From the NCBI RefSeq assembly GCF_013302895.1, contig NZ_VJOK01000001.1, positions 3,113,591 through 3,177,590 of the forward strand: a DNA stretch of 64,000 bases, read 5' to 3'. This document shows positions 31,067 to 41,173 of the stretch, piece after piece. Origin of the DNA: Streptomyces albus subsp. chlorinus (GTDB lineage Bacteria; Actinomycetota; Actinomycetes; Streptomycetales; Streptomycetaceae). Below the pieces are notes generated by a model, which was not told the origin of the DNA, did no database searches, and saw nothing but the letters and a program-made list of their open reading frames with translations. Both the position numbers and the translations under genes were made by a program. Within the stretch, counting starts at the first letter, position 1, and each line of letters starts with the position of its first letter.

Positions 31067-34000
31067 CTACGCCCCCGTCCGCTCCCACGCCCGCTCGAAC
31101 AGCCTCGGTATCGGCATCGACGGCACCACCGCCATGTGCGTGGCCGAGCGGCGGTTCTCCGCCTGGGGGAGCAGCGGGAGCTTGCCGGCCTCCAGCGGGA
31201 GGCGTGGTGCCGCGCGCTCGTGCCAGGCGCCGGGGACGAACAGGGCGCGGCCCGCCCGGGAGCGGGCGGCCCGCACGACCAGCGGGGTGGCCGCCAGCTG
31301 TGCCGCCGCCTCCTTGAAGCGGGCCGGCCTCCAGCCCGTCCACGTCTTCACATTGCGGTCGGTCGGGTCCGGCAGGGCCAGCAGCATCAGATAGAGCGCG
31401 GCGGCGTCCTCACCGAGGCCGTGGCGCTCCGCGCACCGGGTCACCAGGTGGGGGACCGAGCGGGCCGGGTGCTGTTCCCATCCCGGGGGCAGCGTCCGGT
31501 CGGCTTCCAGATGGGCGCCCAGGGCCGCGAAGTCCTCGCTCAGCAGCAGCCGCAGGTCCGCGAGGGCGGGGAGGCCGGAGGGGGTGGGCAGCCACTGGGA
31601 GGGGTAGAGGCCCTCCAGGTAGGTGTCCAGTTTCTGGAGGACCGGGTCGTCGGCGCCTGTCAGGTGCGCGGGGTCCACGAGGACGTGCCGTATCTCGTAC
31701 GTCTCGTCGTCGGCGACCGTGACCGCCGGGTGGGCCGTGAGCGGCTCGATGGAGGGCGGGGCACCCATCAGGTAGTTGCGCTGGAGAGAGAAGACGCGCA
31801 ACGGTCCCGGTCCGGCGGCCAGTTCCGCGCGCATGCGGGCTGCCGCGGCACCGGCAGCCGTGCGCGGCGGGGAGCCCGCCGGGGTGCGGTAGGCCGCCCA
31901 GGCGGCTATCCGGGGCAGGTCGAGCAGCCCGGCGTCGGACGCCTGCCGGGGGTCGGGGGTCAGGCAGCCGTCGCCCATGGCGAGGCGGCCCAGGAGGACG
32001 GAGCGGCGCAGGGCCGGCCACCACTGCGGGGCCGAACCACCGCCTCCTTCCCTGCTCATGGCGTGCTCGCCCTTCGGGGCGGCGATCTCCTTGGTGGCCT
32101 GCGGCATCAGCTCGTGCGGCACGGGCAGCGGTTCCCCGAACTCGGCCAGCCACCACTCCACGGCGCGATCGAGGTCCGGCCCCTCGGTCCACAGCCGCTC
32201 GGGGTCCTCGGGCAGGAGCCTGTCGTACAGCCTCCGCAACTGGGCGGGGGTCAGGAAGCCGAGCGCGTCACAGGCCTGGTCGAGTTCCTTGTCGCGTACC
32301 TTCCACTTCTCACTGCCGTAGTAGCCCGTGCTCAGGGGCACCTCCTGGGCGACGTCCTGGTGGGCCGCGGACGGCAGGCCGCCGCGCAGCAGGATCGTCG
32401 CCTCCGGGATGGACAGGCCGATCCGCGCCGCGAGGTCCGCGGCCAGTGCGGGGCGGGCCGGGGCCGGGCCGCGCTCCCGGTACAGCTCGGCGAAGCGCGT
32501 GAACCACCCGCCGGGACGCGCCGGTTCCAGCACCTGGGTCCGGAGGGGTTCGAGGCCCGCGGCCGCGAGCGGTCCCGCTGCCGGGAAGTCGCCGTCCGGG
32601 GCGTACTCCAGCACGCGCAGCACAGGGTCCCGCTTGCGTCCTGCGGCCGTCCCGCGCTGCGGCACAGCCACCGCGGCGGACGTCGCCGTGCGGATGGGCC
32701 GGGCGTACAGCGTCCTCCACCGGTTCAGCGCGGTGGGGGGCGTCGCGTATTCGACGATCCGCCACTCGCCCGCCGGGTCGGTGGCGAACGGGCACTCCGC
32801 GTACTCCGCCAGTTCCTCCACCGTCCTCGGCCCGCTGCTTAGGCCGGCGCGCAGCGCCTCGACCACGGCGTGCCCGTGGTAGTGCGCGGGCCTCAGCCGC
32901 TGCCAGCCGGCCTCCGCGGCTCCGCTGCCTTGGTCGATGTCGCCGTCCCAGGGCGGGGTGTCGGAGACCGCCAGCTCCATCAGGCGGCGGGCGAGGGCCG
33001 GCCCGGAGGTGTCCTGCTCCGGGGCGGGCGGCTGCGCCGGCTCGGAGCCGGGCGGGGCGAGGCGGCGCACCAGGCGGGCCTGGCCGACGAGGCAGTTGGC
33101 CGCCATCACGAGCAGATGGGTCACCCGGTGGAAGCTCGCGCTCGCTTCCTGCCAGGCGGTGCCGGGGGCGAGTTCGGGCAGTTCCTCACGGAGGAGCACG
33201 TAGTTGTCACCCGTGGCACCGCTGTCCTGGCTGAGGTAGGCGGGCTCCACCCTGGCGACGAGCTTCTCCACCCGCGCGCGCTCCAGGCGCACGGGCAGTT
33301 CCGGCATCAGCAGGCCGATGACGTCGACAGCCTGGACCTCGCGAGCCGCCTCGGCGTCCTTGAGCAGCTCGTCGACCGCTCCCCCGACGTGCACGAACCG
33401 GCCGAGGAGCGTGACGAAGCCGTCGAAGTCCACTCCCGCGCGCAGCCGTGCCCGCTCGCGTTCGCACCAGGCGCGCAGTTCCTCGTGACCGACCCAGGTG
33501 GCGTACAGATGGGTGGCGCCCGGCCAGCCCTTGGTCTCATGCGGGTTGTACCACCTGTTGGAGGACATCCCGTCGGCCGCCGTGCCGTGGCCCACCGTCA
33601 TGTCCAGATCCGCGCGCATCCACGCGCGGACCTCGCGCTGGAAGCGCTCGTCGGCCAGCAGGTGGCGCAGTTGGGGACGGTGCGTGAGCAGCAGGTCGTA
33701 CGGCTTGGTGTCGGCGAGGCGTTCCGGCGGGTCGTTGACCGGGACCCCGTGTCCGAGAAGTACGTCGATGAGGTCGAGGGGGACGCGTTGCTTGTTCTTC
33801 CAGTCCCGGTGCTCCCACTGCCGGAACTCGACCGGGACGCCGTCGGCGGCGGCCTTGGATGCGACTTTTTCCGCCAGTTCGTACAGCACCGGCCCGGGGG
33901 CCCTGTGGGTGGGGATCCGGACGTTGACGCAGCGGGTCAGCCAGGCCGCCGTCGTTCCGTGCGGCAGTCCGGGGCGTTCGCCGGCGAGCTGGGCGAGTAC

Positions 34001-35212
34001 TCCGGTGCGCTCCAGCAGCGTCCGCCACAGCTGTGACTCGCTGCCGGAGCCGTAGCCTCCCGGCCGCAGGGCCAACACGGCGTCGCGGACCGCCTCGGGG
34101 CGGCGCTCGACCAGCGCGTCGAGGGCGCGTCCCTTGCAGCAGGCCGTCCAGAACTCGGTGTCGCTCAGCGAGAGACCGCCGTCCGCGAGGAGGTCCTCCA
34201 TCATGGAGGCCAGCTCCTCGTCCGGGTCGAGCCGGGCCGCTTTGGCGAGCTTGCGGATGTCCGTGGCGAGCTGGGGGTGCATCTCGCCCTGCTCGCTGTT
34301 GCGGGCGCGCACCACCTCGCGGAACCGGGCGAGGGTGTCCGCGCCCACGCCGTCCCCCGCGGCGAGTTCGGCCACCCAGGCGCGCAGCACGGAGGCGGAG
34401 AGCGCGCCGGCCCGGGCGTAGCGCAGGTACCGTGCGTGCAGCCAGGCGTGGTCGGGGGCGCGGCCGAGGTTGCGCTCGGTCCTGCGGGCGCGGCCGAACC
34501 AGGCCGCCGCCTCCTGCTCGGTGCCCGCCTCCAGCGCGAAGTCGGCCATCTCGTCCAGCAGTGTGACGGCCAGCGCGGGAGCGGTCTCCTCCAGGCCGGC
34601 CAAGACGCCGTCCATGTCCTTCTTGAAAACGTACTTCCACTCCAGGGTCTCGCGCCGCAGGGCGCGGATCTTCTCCAGGGCGAGGCCATGCTGGTGCGGG
34701 TGGGCGGCCAGGACGCGCTCGGGGAAGGGGAGCCGGCCGTCCGCGTCCTGTTCCTCGTCGGCGAGGCCGGTGGCGAACAGGTCTGCCGGTTCCCATCCGT
34801 CCTCGCGCATCAGGAGGTCGCGGTAGGGGATCACGTCCTCAGCGAGCAGCTGGGTGAGGGTGCAGCCGTGCGGGCCCGCGTAGGTGCGGGCGAACAGCCC
34901 CTCCTCACCGCGGGATGCGGTCAGGGGCACGCCCGCCGTCTCCAGGGCGCGGCGCCACTCCGGATCGGCCTCGGCCAGGGCGAGCGGGCCGCACGTCCCC
35001 GCCGCCGCCCAGGCGCGGGCGCGTTCCTCGCACGCCGTGCGGTGTGCGAGGAGCGTGTTCCGCACCGCGATCAGGGACGTCAGGTCCGGGGCGCCCGCGA
35101 GCTGCGCGGGCACCTTCTTGAGCTGCCGGCCCCTCGGATTGCGGTAGACGATCTCAAGGTCGTCCGCCACCAGTTCGGCCGTGTACCCGTCCTTCTCGAC
35201 GCTCGCCGCCAT
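31067..35212 (-). CDS. Very large conserved-type protein of unknown function (DUF4132-like start)
   Basis: A 1381-residue soluble protein from ATG 35212 with GGAGG upstream. The N-terminus (GYTAELVADDLEIVYRNPRG then RQLKKVPAQLAG) resembles the opening of DUF4132-type proteins of actinobacteria as I remember them. The middle is helix-rich, with segments such as ALALRPGGYGSGSESQLWRT and WYNPHETKGWPGATHLYATW. No P-loop, kinase or nuclease motif is visible, and there are no membrane segments. It lies 250 bases downstream of an ADP-ribosylglycohydrolase gene on the same strand, suggesting a link to ADP-ribose signalling; DUF4132 proteins are sometimes fused to WGR domains from that field. That link is inference. 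No terminator is obvious between 30787 and 31066. Confidence 0.7.
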   Translation of the reverse strand: MAASVEKDGYTAELVADDLEIVYRNPRGRQLKKVPAQLAGAPDLTSLIAVRNTLLAHRTACEERARAWAAAGTCGPLALAEADPEWRRALETAGVPLTASRGEEGLFARTYAGPHGCTLTQLLAEDVIPYRDLLMREDGWEPADLFATGLADEEQDADGRLPFPERVLAAHPHQHGLALEKIRALRRETLEWKYVFKKDMDGVLAGLEETAPALAVTLLDEMADFALEAGTEQEAAAWFGRARRTERNLGRAPDHAWLHARYLRYARAGALSASVLRAWVAELAAGDGVGADTLARFREVVRARNSEQGEMHPQLATDIRKLAKAARLDPDEELASMMEDLLADGGLSLSDTEFWTACCKGRALDALVERRPEAVRDAVLALRPGGYGSGSESQLWRTLLERTGVLAQLAGERPGLPHGTTAAWLTRCVNVRIPTHRAPGPVLYELAEKVASKAAADGVPVEFRQWEHRDWKNKQRVPLDLIDVLLGHGVPVNDPPERLADTKPYDLLLTHRPQLRHLLADERFQREVRAWMRADLDMTVGHGTAADGMSSNRWYNPHETKGWPGATHLYATWVGHEELRAWCERERARLRAGVDFDGFVTLLGRFVHVGGAVDELLKDAEAAREVQAVDVIGLLMPELPVRLERARVEKLVARVEPAYLSQDSGATGDNYVLLREELPELAPGTAWQEASASFHRVTHLLVMAANCLVGQARLVRRLAPPGSEPAQPPAPEQDTSGPALARRLMELAVSDTPPWDGDIDQGSGAAEAGWQRLRPAHYHGHAVVEALRAGLSSGPRTVEELAEYAECPFATDPAGEWRIVEYATPPTALNRWRTLYARPIRTATSAAVAVPQRGTAAGRKRDPVLRVLEYAPDGDFPAAGPLAAAGLEPLRTQVLEPARPGGWFTRFAELYRERGPAPARPALAADLAARIGLSIPEATILLRGGLPSAAHQDVAQEVPLSTGYYGSEKWKVRDKELDQACDALGFLTPAQLRRLYDRLLPEDPERLWTEGPDLDRAVEWWLAEFGEPLPVPHELMPQATKEIAAPKGEHAMSREGGGGSAPQWWPALRRSVLLGRLAMGDGCLTPDPRQASDAGLLDLPRIAAWAAYRTPAGSPPRTAAGAAAARMRAELAAGPGPLRVFSLQRNYLMGAPPSIEPLTAHPAVTVADDETYEIRHVLVDPAHLTGADDPVLQKLDTYLEGLYPSQWLPTPSGLPALADLRLLLSEDFAALGAHLEADRTLPPGWEQHPARSVPHLVTRCAERHGLGEDAAALYLMLLALPDPTDRNVKTWTGWRPARFKEAAAQLAATPLVVRAARSRAGRALFVPGAWHERAAPRLPLEAGKLPLLPQAENRRSATHMAVVPSMPIPRLFERAWERTGA

Positions 35213-35461
35213 TCCCCGTTCCTCCCCGTTCTCCCCGTGATCCCTTGGAATCAGCGGGTCCCGTGCCCCGTTCCGCCCGTTCGTCCTGCTCGCGGGCGCA
35301 CTCGTCCCCGTGCCGGATGCCGCGTCGGGATCTTGGGAACACCCTACGCACCGCCACCGACAGGCGCCGCGGCCTGTGGATAACTCGGGACGGCGGCGCC
35401 CGGCCGGGATGGCCGGGGAGGCGGCCGGGTGGCCGGGCCGGGGCCGGAAGCGGCAGGTCCT

Positions 35462-36592
35462 CTACGCCCGCGGGTAGCGGGAGAGCCAGGCCGGGGAGGC
35501 GGTGCCCGGACCGTGCAGGGCGGGTCCCTGGGTCATCTCCATGGCGAAGTCGTCGGCAAGCTGGAGGATGGTGGCCCGGCCCTCCAGCTCGGCGACCCAG
35601 CCGGGCGGCAGGGAGGTTTCGCCGTGCATGGTGCCCAGCAGGTTGCCGCAGATGGAACCCGTCGAATCGCTGTCGCCACCGTGGTTGACGGCCAGCAGCA
35701 GTCCGTGCCGCACGTCCTCGGCGACCAGCGCGCAGTAGACGCCGATGGACAGCGACTCCTCCGCCGTCCAGCCCTCGCCCAGCGCCGCCACCCGCTCCGG
35801 AGAGGGCATGCCCTGGCGGACGGCCCCCAGCGCCCGCTTGAGGGCGTCGGTCGTCTCCTGGTGCCCGGGGCGGGCCGCGAGGTGGACGAGGGCGCGCTGC
35901 ACGGCGGTGTCCAGGTCGTCGCCGCGTGCCAGGGTGTGGATGATCGCGGCGAACGCCCCCGCCGCCAGGTAGCCGGTGGGGTGGCCGTGCGTCTGGGCCG
36001 CGCACTCGACGGCCAGCTGGAAGACCAGCGCGGGCTCCCAGCCGACCAGCAGCCCGAACGGCGCGGACCGCATGACCGTGCCGCAGCCCTTGGAGCCGGG
36101 GTTCTTCGGGTGCTCCAGCGTCCCCATCCGGGGGTCGGCCAGCCCGCTCAGACAGGCGTTGCCGGGTGCCCGGCGCGCATAGAGCCACTCCTCGCGTGCG
36201 AGCCAGCCGTCGTCCTCGCGGCGCTCGTCGGGGCCCCAGTCGCGCTGGGTCGCCGCCCAGCGGAGGTAGGCGGCGTGCAGGTCGGTGGGCGGGTGCCAGG
36301 CGCCGGTGTCGCGGCGGACGTGCGCGCGGATGAGACCGTCCACCGTGAACAGCGTCATCTGCGTGTCGTCGGTGATCGCCCCGCGGCGGCCGTAGGCGGG
36401 CAGGTAGTCGGTCACGCCCGGAGGACCGCACTTCTCCCGGATGCCGTCGAGGGAGTCGAACTCGACGGCCGCGCCCAGCGCGTCACCGATCGCGCCGCCC
36501 AGCAGGCATCCGCGCACCCTGCTGCGGTAGTCCTGCTGTTCGGCGCGGCCCCATATGGCCGCGCCGCTGTCCGTCCCGCTCGCGCTCGTCAC
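35462..36592 (-). CDS. ADP-ribosylglycohydrolase family protein
   Basis: A 376-residue enzyme from GTG 36592. It has the family's metal-site motifs: GCLLGGAIGDALGAAVEFDS, AITDDTQMTLFT, and the C-terminal VNHGGDSDSTGSICGNLLG. These residues bind two Mg ions and remove ADP-ribose from proteins, nucleic acids or small molecules. It acts in the cytoplasm. Next on the strand, 250 bases on, is the 1381-residue protein. Upstream is fbiC, convergent in neither case: all three are on the minus strand with separate ribosome sites. No ADP-ribosyltransferase is seen in the window. Confidence 0.92.
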   Translation of the reverse strand: MTSASGTDSGAAIWGRAEQQDYRSRVRGCLLGGAIGDALGAAVEFDSLDGIREKCGPPGVTDYLPAYGRRGAITDDTQMTLFTVDGLIRAHVRRDTGAWHPPTDLHAAYLRWAATQRDWGPDERREDDGWLAREEWLYARRAPGNACLSGLADPRMGTLEHPKNPGSKGCGTVMRSAPFGLLVGWEPALVFQLAVECAAQTHGHPTGYLAAGAFAAIIHTLARGDDLDTAVQRALVHLAARPGHQETTDALKRALGAVRQGMPSPERVAALGEGWTAEESLSIGVYCALVAEDVRHGLLLAVNHGGDSDSTGSICGNLLGTMHGETSLPPGWVAELEGRATILQLADDFAMEMTQGPALHGPGTASPAWLSRYPRA

Positions 36593-36673
36593 GACGTCCC
36601 GCCCCTCCTCGCTGCCCCTCCTCCGGCTGTGGCTCCCGCACTCTAGTGGACGTACGGCGAGGCGGTCCGCCCC

Positions 36674-39265
36674 TCAGTCCAGCACCGGCAGCAGCTCCGG
36701 CAGGTGGCCGTCGGAGGCGCGGGCCGCGCGCAGGCGCTCCTCGGGGACCTCGCCGTAACTTGTGGTGCGGGCGCGGGCCGGGCGGCCTGCCGCCTCCGCG
36801 ATGGCGACCAGGTCCTTGATGGAGCGGTACGAGCCGTAGGAGGAGCCCGCCATGCGGGAGATCGTCTCCTCCATGAGGGTGCCGCCCAGGTCGTTGGCGC
36901 CGGAGCGGAGCATCTCCGCCGCACCCTCGGTGCCCAGTTTGACCCAGCTCGTCTGGATGTTGGGGATCCAGGGGTGGAGCAGCAGACGGGCCATGGCCGT
37001 CACCGCGCGGTTGTCGCGTGTGGTGGGGCCGGGCCGGGCGATACCGGCCAGGTAGACGGGCGCGTTGGTGTGGATGAACGGCAGGGTGACGAACTCGGTG
37101 AAGCCGGCCAGGCCCTTGGCGAGCGCCTCCCGCTGGATGCGGGCCAGCAGCCGCAGGTGCCCCAGCCAGTGGCGCGGCTGGTCGACGTGGCCGTACATCA
37201 TCGTGGACGTAGTGCCCAGGCCCACCTCGTGTGCCGTCTGGACGACCTCGACCCAGGTGGCGGTCGGCAGCTTGCCCTTGGTGAGGATCCAGCGGACCTC
37301 GTCGTCCAGGATCTCCGCCGCCGTGCCCGGGATGGAGTCCAGCCCGGCCTCCTTGGCGGCGGTCAGCCACTCGCGGACGGACATGCCGGTGCGGGTGGCG
37401 CCGTTGACGACCTCCATGGGCGAGAAGGCGTGCACATGGATGCCCGGAACGCGCTCCTTGACCGCACGCGCGATGTCGAAGTAGGCGCTGCCCGGCAGGT
37501 CCGGGTGGATGCCTCCCTGCATGCACACCTCGACCGCGCCCACGTCCCACGCCTGCTGTGCGCGGTCCGCGACCTGTTCGAGGGAGAGCGTGTAGGCGTC
37601 CGCGTCGGTGCGGCGCTGCGCGAACGCGCAGAACCGGCAGCCGGTGTAGCAGACGTTGGTGAAGTTGATGTTGCGGGTGACGATGTAGGTCACCTCGTCG
37701 CCGACCGCGTCGCGCCGTACGTCGTCCGCGATGCGGCACAGCGCGTCCAGTGCCGTGCCGTCCGCGTGCAGCAGGGCGAGGGCCTGTTCGTCGGTGAGCT
37801 TCGTGGGATCGGCGGCGGCCTGCGTCAGCGCCTCGCGGATGTCGGCGTCCACCCGCTCGGGCGCCATTCCGGGCGCGGCCCGCTCGCGCAGCTCCGCCCA
37901 GTCGCCGTAGATCTCGTCGAAGTCGTCCCGGCGGTCGCCGGTGCGGCCCTCGGTGTCGATGGTGCGGTGCAGATCGGTGCGGCCGGAGGGGACGAACGCC
38001 TCGTCCGGCTCCTGCCAGGGCAGGCCCTCGGGGCGTACGTCCTCACGCGCCAGCCCCGTCTCCGGATCGGCGAGCGCCCTCACGTGCGGCAGCACGCGCG
38101 GGTCCAGCCACGGTTCGCCGCGCCGCACGAACTCCGGGTAGACCGCCAGCCGTTCCCGCAGCTGGAAACCGGCCCCCGCCGTCCTGGCCTTCAGCTCGTC
38201 CAGCTGCGGCCAGGGCTGCTCGGGGTTGACGTGGTCCGGGGTGAGCGGGGAGACGCCGCCCCAGTCGTCGATGCCCGCGCCGATCAGCCGCTCGTACTCG
38301 GCGTCCACCAGGTTCGGCGGCGCCTGGAGGCAGCCGGAGGGGCCCATGATGTGCCGGGCGACGGCGACCGTGGCGACCAGGTCGTCCAGCTCCGCGTCCG
38401 GCATGCCGCGCATCGCCGTGTCCGGCTTGGCGCGGAAGTTCTGGATGATCAGCTCCTGGATGCCGTGGTAGGCGCGCTGCACACGGCGGAGTGCGAACAG
38501 CGAGTCGGCGCGCTCCTCGTAGCTCTCCCCGATGCCGATGAGCAGACCGCTGGTGAACGGGACGTTCGAGCGCCCGGCGTCCTCCAGTGCCCGCAGCCGC
38601 ACGGCCGGCTCCTTGTCCGGCGAGCCGTGGTGCGGGCCGCCCGGTTCGCTCCACAGCCGCTCCGCCGTGGTCTCCAGCATCATGCCCATGGACGGCGCGA
38701 CGGGCTTGAGCCGCTGGAAGTCCGTCCAGGACATCACCCCGGGGTTGAGGTGGGGCAGCAGGCCGGTCTCCTCCAGGATGCGGATGGAGACGGCACGGAC
38801 GTAGGCGAGGGTGTCGTCGTACCCCTCGGCCTCCAGCCACTCCCGTGCCTCCGGCCAGCGGTCCTCCGGCTTGTCGCCCAGGGTGATGAGCGCCTCTTTG
38901 CAGCCGAGGGCCGCGCCCTGGCGGGCGATGTCGAGGACCTCGTCCATCGACATGTACATCCCGTGCCCCGCGCGGCGCAGCTTTCCGGGCACTGTCACGA
39001 ACGTGCAGTAGTGGCACTTGTCGCGGCAGAGGCGGGTCAGGGGGATGAACACGCTCTTGGAATAGGTGATGACGCCCGGGCGTCCGGCCGCTTCCAGGCC
39101 CGCGTCCCTGACGCGGGCCGCCGACGCGGTGAGGTCCGCCAGGTCCTCACCCCGCGCCTGGAGGAGGACAGCGGCTTCCGTGCGGTCGAGCGCCACGCCG
39201 TCGCGCGCTCGCTTGAGCGCCCGGCGCATCGCGTTGGCCGTCGGCGCCTGTCCGTGTGAGGTCAT
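36674..39265 (-). CDS. fbiC: FO synthase, bifunctional CofG/CofH (F420 biosynthesis)
   Basis: An 863-residue fused radical-SAM enzyme that makes the deazaflavin FO from tyrosine and a riboflavin-pathway pyrimidine. The CofG half has CRDKCHYC (about residues 79-86) and the CofH half has CYTGCRFC (about 538-545); each binds a 4Fe-4S cluster. The length fits actinobacterial Fbi[21 protein letters not shown] is the N-terminus; the GGAGG site touches the ATG at 39265 with no spacing, which is odd and may mean a slightly later start. F420-using luciferase-like genes lie nearby (40213, 44853, 47650). An 851-residue frame on the opposite strand is a shadow. Confidence 0.97.
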   Translation of the reverse strand: MTSHGQAPTANAMRRALKRARDGVALDRTEAAVLLQARGEDLADLTASAARVRDAGLEAAGRPGVITYSKSVFIPLTRLCRDKCHYCTFVTVPGKLRRAGHGMYMSMDEVLDIARQGAALGCKEALITLGDKPEDRWPEAREWLEAEGYDDTLAYVRAVSIRILEETGLLPHLNPGVMSWTDFQRLKPVAPSMGMMLETTAERLWSEPGGPHHGSPDKEPAVRLRALEDAGRSNVPFTSGLLIGIGESYEERADSLFALRRVQRAYHGIQELIIQNFRAKPDTAMRGMPDAELDDLVATVAVARHIMGPSGCLQAPPNLVDAEYERLIGAGIDDWGGVSPLTPDHVNPEQPWPQLDELKARTAGAGFQLRERLAVYPEFVRRGEPWLDPRVLPHVRALADPETGLAREDVRPEGLPWQEPDEAFVPSGRTDLHRTIDTEGRTGDRRDDFDEIYGDWAELRERAAPGMAPERVDADIREALTQAAADPTKLTDEQALALLHADGTALDALCRIADDVRRDAVGDEVTYIVTRNINFTNVCYTGCRFCAFAQRRTDADAYTLSLEQVADRAQQAWDVGAVEVCMQGGIHPDLPGSAYFDIARAVKERVPGIHVHAFSPMEVVNGATRTGMSVREWLTAAKEAGLDSIPGTAAEILDDEVRWILTKGKLPTATWVEVVQTAHEVGLGTTSTMMYGHVDQPRHWLGHLRLLARIQREALAKGLAGFTEFVTLPFIHTNAPVYLAGIARPGPTTRDNRAVTAMARLLLHPWIPNIQTSWVKLGTEGAAEMLRSGANDLGGTLMEETISRMAGSSYGSYRSIKDLVAIAEAAGRPARARTTSYGEVPEERLRAARASDGHLPELLPVLD

Positions 39266-39616
39266 CCTCCGAGCGTAGCCCGGGACGCCGACAGCGCTTC
39301 AGGGGGCAAGGAGGGTGGCCCGTGGTGGCGGGTGCCGCTCCCTTCGCGCCCTCACACGCCCCTCCGCCGCACCGCCCGGCCGGGGCCCGGCCGGCCGCCC
39401 TGGGGCAGTCCTTCCGGCGCGTCAGTACGGGGATGGCCGCCGGGAGGCGGGTCCGGCATACGGGCCGAAGCTGGTGACGCTCACCGACCGGCCCGAGCCG
39501 GAAGCCGCACCGGCCCGAGCCGCATACCAGGCGTGCAAGGCACCTACCAGACGTGGGGTATCGCCGCGTTGGCCGTTCCCACCCCTGGGACGACGCCGCA
39601 GCACCCAAGGGTTCGG
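39266..39616. other. Intergenic region upstream of fbiC
   Basis: About 350 bases without a supportable gene. It should contain the fbiC promoter. CGGCCCGAGCC-like short repeats occur near 39490-39520. Nothing else stands out. Confidence 0.4.
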
Positions 39617-40060
39617 TCAGGCACTGCGGAGACATCTCCGGGCCCGCCGTACCCGGGCCCGGGACACGGCGCCCATACCCGGCAGCACGTCCAGGGCCGT
39701 GAGGTCGGCGGCGAGGAGTGACTCGGCGTCGCAGTAGCCTGCCCGCATCACCATGTTCGACAGGCGGTGCCCGTGCTTGTCGTGGCCGAACGCGTCACGG
39801 AAGCGGAGGTCTCCGCCTCGGAGGCCGCGGCAGGAGTAGCAGCCTGCTCCAGCAGGCATCGGCTCGGCGCCCTCGATCTCGTCCCGCGCCCGGGAGGCGG
39901 CCTCCGCACTGGTCGGGGCGTCCACGACACGGGCGACGGGGTCGAAGCCGTCGCTTGGCACGGTTGTCACACCGCGGGTCGCGTCGCCTGGGACGACCGC
40001 GGCCACGAGCAGGGTCCTGGTGACCTCCTCGAGGAGGCCGAACACCGTCCAGTCACTCAT
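39617..40060 (-). CDS. Hypothetical protein with C-terminal helix-hairpin-helix-like region
   Basis: A 147-residue protein. ATG 40060 is preferred because GAGG lies nine bases before it, whereas the ATG at 40069 abuts that site. It begins MSDWTVFGLLEEVTRTLLVA. A CYSCRGL pair of cysteines lies in the middle and the end reads LTALDVLPGMGAVSRARVRR, which resembles a helix-hairpin-helix DNA-binding hairpin. No membrane segment. I do not recognise the family. It is on the same strand as fbiC but 350 bases away. Confidence 0.6.
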   Translation of the reverse strand: MSDWTVFGLLEEVTRTLLVAAVVPGDATRGVTTVPSDGFDPVARVVDAPTSAEAASRARDEIEGAEPMPAGAGCYSCRGLRGGDLRFRDAFGHDKHGHRLSNMVMRAGYCDAESLLAADLTALDVLPGMGAVSRARVRRARRCLRSA

Positions 40061-40212
40061 GCGGCCCATCCTCGCCGCCGCACCTGCGTAGAGGGGCCGG
40101 GATCCCCGGCTTCGCCGCTGGCTGGTGTGTCCGGTGTCCTGCGGGGACCTCCCGCCCCCGTGGCCACTGATGGCTGCGTCCCGCGTTCACCGAGCCGGGG
40201 GGACGCCCGTCC

Positions 40213-41049
40213 TCACAGGTACCGGGCGTAGTCGTCGAGGGTGTGCAGGATCTCGCTCCCTGAGGCAGAGGGGAGCTGGAGGACGACTTCCTCGGCGCCC
40301 AGGTCGCGGTAGTGGGCGAGTTTGCCCGCGGAGGGGAGGACGAAGCCGGGGACGAGGGCGGGGGTTCCGGTGCGGCCCGCGGAGCGCCAGGCCGCGTGGA
40401 GGGCGGGGACGGCGTCCTTGAGCCCGCTGCCGCCGATAGGGAGCCAGCCGTCCGCGTACTCGGCGATGTGGGCGAAGAGGGTGGGTCCCGCGGCGCCGCC
40501 GAGAAGGAGGCGGGGACCGCCGGGCCGGACGGGCTTGGGGTGTGCCAGGGAGGCGCGGACGGAGCCGAACTCGCCCTCGTACGCGGTCGGCTCCGGAGCC
40601 CACAGGGCGCGCATGAGTCCGACGCGGTCGCGCACCAGGTCGCGCCGTCGGTGCCAGGCGGTGCCGGTGACGCCGTGGTCGGCGGCCTCCTCGACGTTCC
40701 AGCCGAAGCCGACGCCCAGGGTGAGGCGTCCTCGGGACATCCAGTCGAGCGTGGCGATCTGCTTGGCCAGCACGATGGGGTCGTGCTGGGCGACCAGGGT
40801 GATGCTGGTGCCCAGGGTGATCCGTTGGGTGACCGTCGCGGCGGCGGAGAGGGCGACGAAGGGGTCGAGGGTGCGCCCGTAGGGGCGGGGCAGCGGATCG
40901 CCCATCGGGGCGGGTGTCCGCCTGCTGACGGGTATGTGGGTGTGCTCGGGGAGGTAGAGACCGGCGAAGCCGCGCTGTTCGAGTGCGCGGGCGAGCACGT
41001 CGGGCCGGATGGTCTCGTCGGTCAGGAGGACGGTCGTCGAGATCCGCAT
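40213..41049 (-). CDS. Luciferase-like F420-dependent oxidoreductase
   Basis: A 278-residue LLM-class enzyme from ATG 41049. It starts MRISTTVLLTDETIRPDVLA and has AATVTQRITLGTSITLVAQH, WMSRGRLTLGVGFGWNVEEA and EYADGWLPIGGSG, the usual F420-type LLM signatures. It probably transfers hydride between F420 and an organic substrate in the cytoplasm. The fbiC gene two genes away supplies the cofactor precursor. The ribosome site is weak. It is divergent from the PHP phosphoesterase pseudogene; no CTGACG palindrome is found before it, so it may lie outside that regulon. Confidence 0.88.
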   Translation of the reverse strand: MRISTTVLLTDETIRPDVLARALEQRGFAGLYLPEHTHIPVSRRTPAPMGDPLPRPYGRTLDPFVALSAAATVTQRITLGTSITLVAQHDPIVLAKQIATLDWMSRGRLTLGVGFGWNVEEAADHGVTGTAWHRRRDLVRDRVGLMRALWAPEPTAYEGEFGSVRASLAHPKPVRPGGPRLLLGGAAGPTLFAHIAEYADGWLPIGGSGLKDAVPALHAAWRSAGRTGTPALVPGFVLPSAGKLAHYRDLGAEEVVLQLPSASGSEILHTLDDYARYL

Positions 41050-41173
41050 TCCGTCACTGTGCCCGCCATGGGCGGGTAACTCCATGGCGCCGTCGGCCGC
41101 CCGGCCGGATCCGGTCGCGTCCGTGTCACCCGGGGGTCTTCTCGGCCTCACCCAGTGCGCGTACAACTCCTCC

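Noticed and set aside
36704..39259. An 851-codon plus-strand frame
   Set aside because: It is exactly antisense to fbiC and has no recognisable domain.
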